From positions 48,675 through 112,674 of the forward strand of contig JAQGDQ010000687.1 of the NCBI GenBank assembly GCA_030141605.1: 64,000 bases of DNA. The letters are read 5' to 3'. Source of the DNA: Tubiluchus corallicola (lineage: Eukaryota; Priapulida; Priapulimorpha; Priapulimorphida; Tubiluchidae). This document shows, piece by piece, positions 1 to 11,700 of this stretch. Under the pieces are notes generated by a model that saw only the letters and a program-made list of their open reading frames with translations, did not search any database and was not told where the DNA came from. The translations under genes and the position numbers were made by a program. How positions within the stretch are numbered: the stretch's first letter is position 1; every line of letters begins with the position of its first letter.

Positions 1-59
1 TCCGATCTAGCCAAAGGCTTGAACAACTTGCCTGTGAATAATATTTAAAAGTTTGAAAT

Positions 60-910
60 AATGCACTTGTAATAGCCTTGTAATTAGCACTTGTAATAGC
101 AAAGCTCTCTTGTGCAATACGATTATGCAATACAATTTTAATGCACTGTAACACAATGTAAAAACTGTGCTCAAAACACAAAATTCAGCGAAATGAAACG
201 ACAGGACATGCCATGTATGCTATTCATCAGATTATAAATTAACACAATCGAAATAAATATGGTATCAAGTTATGCTATTAACGCAAAACAAAGGGATACA
301 CCGCGAGATAAAATGAAAAATGTCACACTGTCTTAAAGACAAATTATCTTTACTTTAGTTATGTAAATTTCAGTTATAGTTTTGCAAGATTTTACAAAAT
401 TGAAGTGTAAATCTTTCCGCTTTTCATTAACCAGAAAGCCAGCTATAATGTAAGCTAACAACATATCGGCGCATCGGAACGTAATGCAATGCAAAGCAAT
501 AACGCAACTGTAACATGGTACAGCACTGTATACAATATACCACAGAATCTAGATAACAGTGCAATGCTACCTGTTATGTCGTAATAGATTACGTTACGAC
601 GTTACGTTACATGTTTTCATGTAATGTTATATTGCATCATGTTATGTTATATTGTGTTGCATTTTGTTGCGTTGTGTTGTGCTGTGTTCTGTTATGTTAT
701 GCAATGCTGTGCTGGACTATACTGTGTCATGCTATACTGTGTTATGTTATGTTGCGTTACGTTACGTTATATTATGCTGTATTACTTATATTTTGTCGTG
801 TCATGTTATGCTATGTCATGTCGTGTCGTGTCGTGTCGTGTTCATGTCATGTCGTGTCATGTTATTTTATATATCACAGGACAATACAATATTACCCAAC
901 GTAATACAAA
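60..910. repeat. Degenerate short-period repeat region, both orientations
   Basis: From about 600 to 860 the + strand is a string of imperfect 5-10 bp units of the type TGTTA/CGTTA/TGTTG. At about 60-560 and 870-930 the complementary type appears (GCAATAC, TGTAACAC, AACGTAATGC). The three overlapping reading frames of about 100 codons at 611-960 are rich in Cys, Val, Leu and Tyr only because of this repeat. I do not regard them as genes. No target duplication was found. Confidence 0.6.
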
Positions 911-930
911 CCATTAGAGCGCAACACAAC

Positions 931-3900
931 AAAATTATACTGAATTTTATTTCATACTGACAATGTTTGTTTCAGATCAGGAATCTCAATAAATGGGAAC
1001 CGAAATGCAGACTTTTACGTGGCCAAAAGGAACTGCTGTTGTATGGTAAACAGTTATAGGATGCGCACGAGACACATAAGCAATTTAGCCGTGTCATATA
1101 AATTTATTCGCAGTTGTGCGTGTGGTCCCTGCTACTGAAAAGTGTCCTCACCAGTGGTTGTGCCATGTAACCAACACTTTCCTAATTCTTGTAAATTTAA
1201 CGTGGAGCTGGGAGAAGCATTTTATTTCGAACAACGATGAGTCTGTAAGAAATGGCTAAAGTAAAACGATGCTGTCACTTCAAAGAACACAACATGCTTC
1301 AACCTCATCATAGAAATGATCTGACATGTTTAGTAATTTCAGAACGGGAATCGACTGTTTACCATGCATGCATGTAAGCAGTTATCTACGGACTGCAAAA
1401 ACGATATAGCTGTGTGTAGAAGGACCAAACAAGCCACCAAGGACTCTATAATCTGAATCAGAATATACCATAAAACTGTCATTATTTGCCATTATGTAAT
1501 GCACGCTATCAAGTTAATGATCAGTGCGCAATTCGCGATTACGAAAACAGTTACCAGATCATATTTTACTTCACACAAGAGGACAGCGACTTTTAGTCAA
1601 GGCTGGATCTTAAATTATAGCAAGTTATTTGTATAGTTGGCTTATTACACAAAATTAGATATACCTGTCAACCGTGTATGTCGTTGCCTCAGCTGCAAGC
1701 ATTGATGCAAAGTAGCAACAATTTATGCAATAGGTACGGTCCAGTATTTGGCGATTAATCTGCTATTCTAGTCTCCTGGTCAAAAGGGCATCTTCACTTC
1801 TATCCGATCTACCACATTTCTCTTTGTTATGTTACGGTAACCACATAAAGATGAATTTCACGCGGTTTGTGCGGGTGATGGGAAGCAAATATAGCCATTC
1901 TAATGAGCCATGTTAAAGGGGAAGAAAAAGGAATTTTAAAGTATATTCCTTTCCACACAAAATTATAATACTTAGCATTACTGTTTCCTGTTTGAAAGAC
2001 TTATGCAATTGGAAAAGAAAATCAATAATAATTTAAATGTTCACGCCAGGTTGCCTGTAGAACATCATTATGCTCTGATAATTTTTTAAAACTTTATGCA
2101 ATATCATCTAAACTATGTTCAGAAGACTTTCTGTTGAAATGGCTGCACCTAACGATTATCGCGACAGCTTAAATTTACAACTTTTATACAGCGTTACTGC
2201 TAACGCAAACTCTGTATGCAATAAGGTGGCATGTCAACGGTACAAAATTTCAAGACCAGTTTTTAAGCTTTATTTTTGAAGAATGTTTTCTTGTTCCTTA
2301 ATTTATGAAAAGTGGTACATGTGGCTCACGGGAAAAATCGACATATTGAACAAAATCATGCAGATCACAACTAAGTCTTTGTCATAGGGGTGTTTGCTCC
2401 TTGTTGTTGGAATTCTGTGATTTCGCACAGATTTTGCCGTCTAATGTGAGCGGGAACGCAAAAACATTAAATTTGATTTATACATCATGGCTTATGGCAC
2501 AACAATTAAAAATTGATTAGGGATTTACATAATGACTAGGGCAGCTCATTTGGAGGGCATTATCACATTCTTATGAGATGAAAAACATTCTTATGAGATG
2601 AAAATCATGTCATTCGTGTGAACTGCTACGAAATCGGAAGGGATAGTAAATTTACGCAGGAAACCTTTGGGAGTCGCTCTATTACAATATTAAATGCTAT
2701 ATCATTAAAAAACTGAATCCGGGTAAATACAATCAAGGCTGAGTGAACAAAACAAAATAAACGAATGAACAGCAAGACATCAAAACAGGACAAAGGCAAT
2801 GTTTAAAGTACATTTTTAACAATTTGTTGTAGAGCTTTGATTTAAGCGAACGTAAGCAACAAAGTTTTTGATTGAAGTCACGCTGTTTTTGTATGTTTCG
2901 AGCTCTAAAATGGGATTCCTGGAAATGCTTGATGAGCTTAGTATATAGCAAGTAATGCAGACCAGAATTTTTTTCTTATGAACAGCCTTGGAAATCACGT
3001 GCATAGTATGTACGAATTTATTACTTCCTAGATTCTTTCGACGCTGCTTTCATAACAATTTTAAAGAATGATTTTTGTGCAGTAAAATTTATTTTACCAA
3101 TATGAGGAAATAGATGAGAAATAATTGCTTCGAATCTTCACAGCCTTACAAATTCCTTTTATTTGAATGGATATTAGGACAAAGATATTATAAAAGATTA
3201 CATAGTAATGCGTATTTATTTGACACGAGTTAAACAGGATCAGAGGAAACCTTCTGGGTCGATAGACTGATGACATGTTTCTAAAATAATTGTTATAATA
3301 ATTGGTTTTTCTATTTTACATTAACTTACAATGCTAAGTTTAACTAATGGTAATTAATTTCGCTATGTGCTAAAATTTAGTCAACAAAAGTGCCGTGTGC
3401 ACTGTTTGTCTTCGATTCGACAGACTTTAAAATTTTTTAAAAGATTCGATCATAATGGAAGAGTATTAAGGTAAATATATACATCGTTACTCAAAAAATC
3501 GGTATACTTCTTTTCGATATAAAGTTTTTGATGCAAATGATAAATAATTCCATATTGTTCGGACATTTTATTTTGGCATGCACACCCCATGTCGTTTAGC
3601 GATTTCTTCGTTTATGAATTAAATACGTAACCAAACCCGTAAAATGTCGTCTTCTTATCATTTATAAATTATAGCACAATGAGCTCTTGAATTATTACAG
3701 CCTCAATCAGAATAGCGCAGTGAAATGACCACAATCATGCAGACGCGTAGTAATCCTTGCAAAATTTTAATCGATCATGATAAGTGATTACTTACATCTC
3801 GGACTGTGGGCAGACATTCTTTGCATTCAGAATTAAAGACTACATAGAGTACCTAATTAAAATCTCTGTTATTTTACGAATGCTTTATTAATTGTGCCAC

Positions 3901-4310
3901 CCACATGTTGTTTTCTTTGCCAATTTCACAATTATTATCATTAAATTTGATCCAAAATAGCAATATACAGAAGAAATTTTGCAGCCACAAGTTTTACAAT
4001 ACCTAGTGTACTTAGTGAAGCAGGCTCATCAAGTTTATTGATTAAGTATACAATAACGTTATAATGCAAAACAGGAAGCATGTTACTGTGCACCCCATTT
4101 TGAGGCTGTTTGTGAATCATGACAAAAGTGATGCCTTTAGGCTTCCTATACTAAAGCATCACTAAAATACTATTCGTGTTAGCATACGTATTCGTTTTCG
4201 ATTGCAAATAACAACCAGAAAGCCTTGTTGGACGTGCGAAGTTTAGGCAAATTAGTAAGCTAGTAGGCATCTCCTTCGCTTTCTAAGAAAGATACTGTAA
4301 TTTAATACAA
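931..4310. other. Non-coding stretch, no gene seen
   Basis: AT-rich sequence. Only short, compositionally biased frames occur (minus strand at 2733-3004 and 3094-3276), with no recognisable domain or plausible splice partner. A 20-bp direct duplication (ATTCTTATGAGATGAAAA type) sits at about 2563-2602. I see no RNA gene or transposon ends. Confidence 0.5.
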
Positions 4311-4314
4311 TAAA

Positions 4315-4334
4315 TTCTTCTTCTTCTTCTTCTT

Positions 4335-4418
<84 letters not shown>

Positions 4419-4439
4419 TTTGTTATTGGTATTTTCCTT

Positions 4440-4512
<73 letters not shown>

Positions 4513-4566
4513 GCTGCTGCTGCTATATATATAAATATATATATTTAATAGATAGATAGATAGATA
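4315..4566. repeat. Compound microsatellite (TTC, TTA, ACT, GCT, TA, GATA)
   Basis: Six simple repeats follow one another: (TTC)n at 4315-4364, (TTA)n to about 4418, (ACT)n at 4441-4511, a short (GCT)n to about 4524, an AT-rich tract, then (GATA)n at about 4550-4566. The motifs step by single-base changes, as expected of successive slippage and mutation. Confidence 0.95.
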
Positions 4567-5229
4567 CACATGTATAAATGCTCAGTGGGTGCAATTTGTA
4601 CATGTATAGTCGGTACCAGCGACAGCTTGAGACAGTGCTGCAAGCAATCTGTCAATCTCAAAAAATTGTTTAATTCAATAAAGTTATTAAAAAGATTATT
4701 AATGTAACAGAGTTATTACTTTCACCTAACTTTCAAAATCGATGCTGCATCTGCTTTCTCTTGGACCAGCTGCTAAATACAGCAAAAGAACTTTTTGTTT
4801 ATTCTTAACAAAAGTAATTAGTGTTGATTGTACTAAGACAAGAACTACGAGATTCCGTGACTAACACAAGTTACAAAAATTTATTAATCAAACCTAAGCT
4901 TTGGTCAAAACTCAAGAACGGCGGACGTCTGTATCCAAGGACATTGGATTTCATAGTGTCATTGCATATGGTCACTGTATATGAACACTGATTCATACAA
5001 ATGCTGCAAACAAGGCAACATTCAAGGCAGAGGACAGTTGCAGAATATGAATGTAGATTCGAGAAAATAAAAGCATTTCTTGATGTTCTTCTAGACACAA
5101 ATAAGGTGGTAGTTAACAAGGGTACAATTTTCTGGTAAATAACTTCATAAATAAGAAGCCCGAGGGGCAAACTAGATTTTTAACAGCTGTCCTGTGTCTA
5201 CGAATGTTCAAGGCAATGATGTGGAAAAC

Positions 5230-6340
5230 ATTAGCAAAACCGAGCAAACCGACTACTGAAGAGCAACCTTTGATACGATTGATCATTCATGCTTACACAT
5301 TGTTATGACATAAGCGGGATCGCAAAAACTGGCTCAGAAGCAATTATATGTAATCGTTATCAAGGTGTTCGTTGCAATGTAGTGTACCACGAGCCTCTAT
5401 TTTGGTCCTATTTTGTTTTTGGTGTGTATAAATGATATTGTTAATGTTGAAGATAACTTACGTATTACGTTGTTTGTCGACAATACTACTATTTTATAAA
5501 TGTTAAAACAAACAATGGAAGTCATAGAAATACTACACTGTCAACGCTGTTAACTTGGTTTAAAGGAAACAAAACAATTTCAAATCTTAATAAAACCAAA
5601 TGTATCATGTTCCGCCCAAAAAATAAATGTTTAATAAATAATTCAAATCTTTCAGTTGATATCAGATTTGAACATCAAACAAATGAAAAATAAGTTTTTT
5701 TGGTGTTATTTTGCATGAACACTTACAATCTAATTTGAAAAATTAATTTACAATAAAAAGTGATAGTAGTCAAAATTGTCTAAAATATCGGTATAATTTC
5801 TTATATGAAAAATATTCTTTGAAAACGAATACTTATTTACCTTATATAATTCACTAATTCTTCCCTACTTAAATTATTCTTCACTTCCCCAGGGTTCAAC
5901 TTATATAACCAACTTAGAACCACTGCAAAGGCTCTACAGTTACAACATAAATTCATTTGCTGTTTCTTTGGTGTCATTAAATTTACAACTGTCTCTTGCT
6001 TTCATTTTAAAATATTAATGATATAGTTAAATACATCATTGTTTTATTTGTTAATGTACAAAATTAAAAACAAAATGCTTCCATTTCTTATGAAACCATT
6101 AAAATTTTGTGAGAAATGCAATGATACCAGATTCAATGAATGTGTCAGTTTTTGCAGAACAACTTATATTCTAAGGATCTAAATTGTGGAACACATTGCT
6201 TGGTATCATCAAGCATGTAACAAATCTTCACAGATTTAAAACTTGCTTAAACAGCACTTATTATAAATTCAGATTGAATCTGGCTAGAACAAATTATGAA
6301 TATGCTGTCCGTTTACTGTTCTACCCACTGACAAGAATCC
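5230..6340 (+). pseudogene. Degenerate LINE reverse-transcriptase fragment
   Basis: Conceptual translation with several frameshifts and stops gives the order of a non-LTR (CR1/L2-like) reverse transcriptase. First comes F-D-T-I-D-H near 5270. Next, near 5400-5440, comes a G-P-I-L-F-L-V-x-I-N-D-I-V segment, equivalent to the usual 'GPLLFLIYINDI'. Then come L-F-V-D-N-T near 5470 (equivalent to the catalytic FADDT, with one Asp lost) and K-T-K-x-x-M-F-R-P-K-N-K near 5600. About 5880-5990 resembles the C-terminal region (QLRTTAKALQLQHK). The many stops and the lost Asp show a dead copy. The clade is uncertain. Confidence 0.75.
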
Positions 6341-6473
6341 TTTTAAAATAATTTTGTTATCACTGGGAACATAATTACTCATCATCCACTTCTGACATTC
6401 ATCATTCACTCATTCCTTTCCGTTATTTGTGCTTTCCTTCTTTATGTAACAACACAACATTATGTAACAAAAA

Positions 6474-6545
6474 TACGTATCCCAGTAGATCATTGGTGGT
6501 CTGCGTTTGGGCCTTGATCACCGATGATCTACTTGGATACGTATT
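6474..6545. repeat. Imperfect hairpin (inverted repeat, ~27-bp arms)
   Basis: ACGTATCCCAGTAGATCAT at the left is followed about 20 bases later by its near reverse complement, ending TGATCTACTTGGATACGT. The arms differ at about four positions. A small foldback insertion or the terminus of a mobile element is possible. No flanking duplication was recognised. Confidence 0.7.
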
Positions 6546-6739
6546 TAATATCTTAACATTCTTTGAAAATAACAAATTGTTTTCGTTCAATAACAATAAA
6601 ATTAACAGTAACGACCATTGGTCCAGGAACTCACTGAACAGAGTGTGGATGAGAAATCTGGCTACGTCAATAGATGCGATTTTTGTTCTAATATCTCATT
6701 TGCAGATTTAGATTTACGTTTAGGCTTTTAGGTATTTTT

Positions 6740-7130
6740 AGAAAATGATGACAATGCTGTCATCTTGAATTCAATATGGCAAAACAAAAACTCGACTCTG
6801 TATAATGTTTCGATCCTGACAATCCATTGCAAAAAGGATGTGTAAGTTTTTTTCCAAAAAAATATGTTATTGCTTCTATCTTGAACTTAGGATAGTAGAT
6901 CAAAAATCCGCCTCTGCTAGCCATTGCGGAGTTCATGCTAGTATATTCCCGCAAAGTTTCGAAACAGATCCATTGCAATTTGGCAGAACGATGTGTTTTT
7001 TCGAAAATGAGGTTGTCGCCTCCATCTTGAATTCAAAATGTCAGTCGATGCAGAATTCGTTCTAGTGCATCATCGTGAACTTTCATCATGACAATCCATT
7101 GGAAAATTGGCGGGGCCTTGCTAGTTCTTT
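6740..7130 (+). repeat. Dispersed repeat, degenerate ~110-145 bp units
   Basis: At least two and a half units carry the phrases CGAAAATGAGGTTGTCGCC, CCATCTTGAATTCAAAATG, GATGCAGAATTCGTTCTAGT and CATGACAATCCATTG. The same phrases recur at 22300-22830, so this is a dispersed family with internally repeated structure. Short frames inside it at 6760-7065 on both strands are by-products. Confidence 0.8.
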
Positions 7131-7775
7131 TCAACAAGTCTACCCTCACACCAAGAACAACAACAACATCCAGAAAAGTAGCAATTTAGGTCGAAACTTC
7201 GATCAAAAACTACATTCTTGCTCTATATACTTGAATGACAGACTACGGAGCTTCTCTGCAATTCTTATAGGTGAGTCAGATAACATTTCACATCTTCTTG
7301 TGGTGATTTTGGCTGCATGTGTTCTAACCATAAACAAAGGCAGTTGCACATTTGCACAGTTCTTTTTGAAATAATTAGTGCACTAAGTCCTACAAATAAA
7401 AGTTTCCTCGAGAGCCAGTAACAGTTCATATTTCCTCTAATTGATGGGAAAATAAAAAAGTTAATCTTATTCAAGCAAACGCTATTTGTGAGAACAGGTC
7501 TACACACACTGTTGAGAAGCTCACTGTTGAACTGGACCAAACTGAAATTTGAAAAGAAACTTGACGACTGGCAAACTAAAACCAGGACTACATTTAGCTT
7601 CCACTAATATTTTTCACAAGTTGCATGCCGATGTGACCAAACCACCCTGTCTCTCTTAGCTGTCACATCATTAATTTTGTTGATGCTGTATACTTTGTTA
7701 TTGAGACAAATAAAATTGTTCTGTATTCTGTGAAGCCGTACAATGCAGGACCTGCAGTAATTATGTGGTAAACAG
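7131..7775. other. Non-coding stretch, no gene seen
   Basis: Short frames on both strands (7075-7374, 7265-7540) overlap in antisense and show no family resemblance. A CTGTATTCTGTGAAGC segment and ordinary AT-rich DNA complete the interval. Confidence 0.4.
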
Positions 7776-8032
7776 CAGGGCCGGCCTTAGGTAATTGTAG
7801 GCCCTAGGCGAAGTGAATTTGGTGGCCCCAAATGAAATAGAAAAATAAAAAATAAATACGAAAAAAATAAAATTATTTTTATTAAAAACTACCTGTATTT
7901 ATATCTAAATCAACAAATAACTGAAATTTATACAAACATATTCGGGCAGATGTCATAAACCTTCAACAAAAATCAACTTTTCGTGCTTTGATGGCAGCAA
8001 AGTCTGCAATAAATTGTGAATAATCCAGAGAC

Positions 8033-8108
<76 letters not shown>

Positions 8109-8265
8109 GAGGGAGGGAGAGAGACAGACAGGGAGAGAGGGAGACAGGCAGGGAGAGAGAGAGACAGGGAGGGAGAGAGGAGGCAGTATGTTCGCATAAA
8201 GAAAAAAAGTTACCTCGGCGTGAGGCCCCCCCCCCTGGAGGGTGAGGCCCTAGGCGGCAGGGTCA
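7776..8265. mobile_element. Possible hAT-like relic around a GA repeat
   Basis: The left edge CAGGGCCGGCCTTAGG followed by TAGGCCCTAGGCGAAG resembles the termini of hAT-superfamily non-autonomous elements. The right side has GTGAGGCCCTAGGCGGCAGG at about 8242-8261. I could not find a matching complete terminus or an 8-bp target duplication, so boundaries are approximate. A long (GA)n tract lies inside. Confidence 0.3.
8034..8182. repeat. (GA)n microsatellite, degenerating at its 3' side
   Basis: Pure GA from about 8034 to 8104, then GGGAG/GACAG-interrupted units to about 8182. The Arg-Glu and Ser-Leu frames across it on the two strands are not genes. Confidence 0.95.
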
Positions 8266-8722
8266 AATAATTTTGAGAATAAAACAATTGCTGCAATCAG
8301 GCAGAATCAACATACAGTAATAACCAATAATCTCTAAATGTTCAAGCAGGTTTTTGCACATTTTACTAACGAATTATATTGTCTTGACTAAATTACATAA
8401 AATTATTATTAATAATTATTAGGTTATGACTGTGAATGCCAGAAATGGACAGGTTTAATGAATTTTTTTTAAACACAGCTGCGCGCGATAAGAGAGTACA
8501 CATTTCAGACAAGGCACGGTGCACTTCACGTGATTTCCCAATCAGCGGCGCATTATCATGGATGCTTCCTTCATTAAAGTTCATTCTATCTAAGTGAAAT
8601 TCGGAACCTTTTTATCTAAGCTTTTACTAAATATATGCCAACCTGTGTCCATTCCATAAATTTTGATAGATTTTTATTAATCGCGACGTATTGGTGTTGA
8701 CATTTTGATATGTTGTTGCTGC

Positions 8723-8752
8723 AATGTTCGGTGTAATAGTTGCTGGTCGTTT
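8723..8752 (+). CDS. HIKESHI: Hikeshi exon 1 (30 bases)
   Basis: Encodes ten residues [10 protein letters not shown], then donor GTAATT. Exon 2 continues with VQT exactly as in human Hikeshi, which supports this tiny exon although it is 5.4 kb from exon 2. Confidence 0.85.
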
Positions 8753-11700
8753 GGTAATTAAAGTAGACATATGGGATAGTGTTGTACTGAACTGTGTTAG
8801 AAGCGTTTTTATATATTTCAGATTCCTTACCGCTAATTTCGTAAATGGGTCGTCCCTCGCTGCATTTTCAACATGTTAATGCTTGATACAATTTTTAGAA
8901 AAGCGTTGTAATAATATTTGCAGAACATGGCGAGCACCAGCCGCCATCACTTCTGTGTGAGTGAGTGGCCACCAATGGAGTTAAGGACCGTTTAGACAAT
9001 CATTTTTTCATCAAGCTTCATCACAAAAACTGACATATTCAGACTCAGCATCCAATAGCGTCACTCACTCGTGGCATTACGTCGATTGTTCTTTTTCATG
9101 TTGGGATCTTTAAATGACATCTAGCTCTACTGTGAAACTTAAATCTGTTCCAGTGGTTATTTTACAATGGGACTAGGGTGGCTAGATTAGAAAATTAGAA
9201 ATGGGACACTCTTAAAATCTCTCTATATTACTATATATATATATAAATTTGTACATGCCTACACACCTATCCCAATATGTTATATAAAAATCGAGTTAAA
9301 AACATAAAGCAAGGATTTTAATGCATTAATGGTGAAAACAAAAGTAAAATCATTTGAAAATATTTAATACAGACAACAGAGAAATGTTATTATTATTTAA
9401 GATAGGCAATATAGATAACTAATTTACTGAAGAAGTGAAATCATTGCAAAATTCTTATTCGATAGAGGCAATGTAAAAATGTAATAGAAAATAATTTTGA
9501 ACATTATTGTTTAATATATAAAATAAACCAAAAATTTGCTTAGGCTGGAAAGCAAAACTGTGACCAAAGCAACTGCAACAGGCAGCAAACACGTCAGTTT
9601 TGTGTAAACTTCTAGCAACACGAGTTTCCTTATTAAAACTAAGAACTGTAAAAAGGTTGTAAAAATATAATTTTTATTATGAAATTTGAAAATAACCTAA
9701 ATAAGGGACATTTGGGTGTCCCTGAAAGGTCAGTACAGAACAGGGGACAAAATTGTCAAATAAGGGACATGTCCCATATATAAGGAATGTCTGGCAACTC
9801 TAGATTGAACATCGGGTTTACTGTGGAAATTGAACAAACATTAAAGTACACATGTCCTTCAGATTGTTCTCATTGGATAAAATTTCTAAAAAGTAATTTT
9901 ATTTGTTCTTAATTTTGTCATTTTGTCATCCAGCAAATGGTATAAATATACGATGGTCAGGATTGTTTAATGTTGCCTGATACTGGAACCTGGAGTAGGC
10001 ATATAAAAATGAACTGAATTATTCTATTAATAGTAAATATAAGATAAACTGCACAGATGCTAAAGCAGAAATTGAGGATCTATGTTTAGAAATATCAACA
10101 TCAGATAAAACTAAAGGTGTACTATTTGCTGTATTCTGTTGCCATCCGAATACCCCAACTCTTACATTTCTGAATGAATTAGAATGCCTGTGTAGAGCTA
10201 TTTCCTAATCAAAACAAACTTGCTATCTGTGTGGAGATATCAATTTTATTTTATTGTAGTGCGAGGAATGAGTTTTTGTTTCCAGTTATCTAGACATGCT
10301 ATTCTCTGCCTAATTCTATGCTCTAATTACCAGGCCAAGCAGATCAGGCTAATACATTAATTGACCATATTTATACAAATAATACTGTTAACACATTGAT
10401 TTCAGGATTTAAATTTTATGAAATATCAGATCATCTGGCCATCTTCATAATTGTTAAATGTTCAGGTCTGCTTAGAGAGAAAAATACCAAAACTGTTGGA
10501 ATTAAATCACACTTTTATATTGCTTTGTTTGAAAATAACACAAGCACAAGAATGGCTAATTCAAATTTCTCTAGCTTAGGAACAAATGAAACATTTGACA
10601 TATTATTTGAGATATTTGCTTCTGTTCTTAATTAACACACATCATTAAAGACTTTGACAAGAAAAGAATCACTTACATTTTCTAAGCAATATATTACACC
10701 TGGCATTCCCGCTTTGATAAAAACACAAAGTAAACTTTATTCTATGCACAAACCTTCCAATAGTTATATAAAATAAGTCACTATAAAAAATTCTGAAATA
10801 AGCTTAATCATGTTAAAGAATTATCAAAGAAAAATTATAACACCCAGCTTCAGAAGGAAAACAAAAACGACATGAAGAATATTGTCTACTTTGAATGGTC
10901 TCATATCCAGTAAAAAAGCAGTGTGTAATACCCTATAAAGTTAATAATAATAATGGAGGTGATGTGGTTGATAAAGCTGAAACATGCAACTTGATGAATT
11001 ATCACTTTGCTTCTGTTAGCCTGGATGCAAATCATGACATACTGTAACAGACGGGAACACACTACACCTCTATATTTTAATCTCAACATTCTAAAACTTC
11101 GAGACATTTATTAGCTTGACCTGGCAAAGTTTACGTTCAAATTTAACCACCAAATGTTGCCATCTTTCTTCTCAAATTATTACACCGCCGCTCCTAGTGT
11201 ACATCGTTACCCAACTAAATATGCACATAGCCAATCATATTGTATTGAGAGATTCGGCACTAATACAGGCCAAGACTCTCTAAGAATTTTGAATTTTGAG
11301 TGCCAAATGAAGTAACATCAGGGTCTTATTACAACTTGGTTAAAATGTATAAAAGGATCTTAGTTTTACAATATAATAAAGATTAGTTTACACTACTACC
11401 ATTTAATTACATCATTTAGCGTGCTATTTATTATTCTTTTGTTTATTTTGGCATCTTTTGTTGTTGTTCCTTATATAGTTATATGTGATACTAGTGATCA
11501 AATTGTTTTGTTTTGTGTTATATTTGGTTTTGATTTATTATTTTGTTGCTTGGGCAAGTTCTTCAACTATGTTTTCAATTTTGATATTTGTCTGAGTTTT
11601 GTTTACGTTAGTGAATCAAATTATTTTCATTTTTGTTATATTTTAGTTTGATCTCGTATATTATTTTACTTTCTTGCCCAAGTTCTTCATTTTCGTTTTG

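Noticed and set aside
611-960. Three overlapping ~100-codon + frames rich in Cys, Val, Leu and Tyr
   Set aside because: All three frames are open because of a degenerate TGTTA/CGTTA repeat; composition, not coding, explains them.
8016-8270. Arg-Glu and Ser-Leu frames
   Set aside because: Translation of a GA/TC microsatellite.
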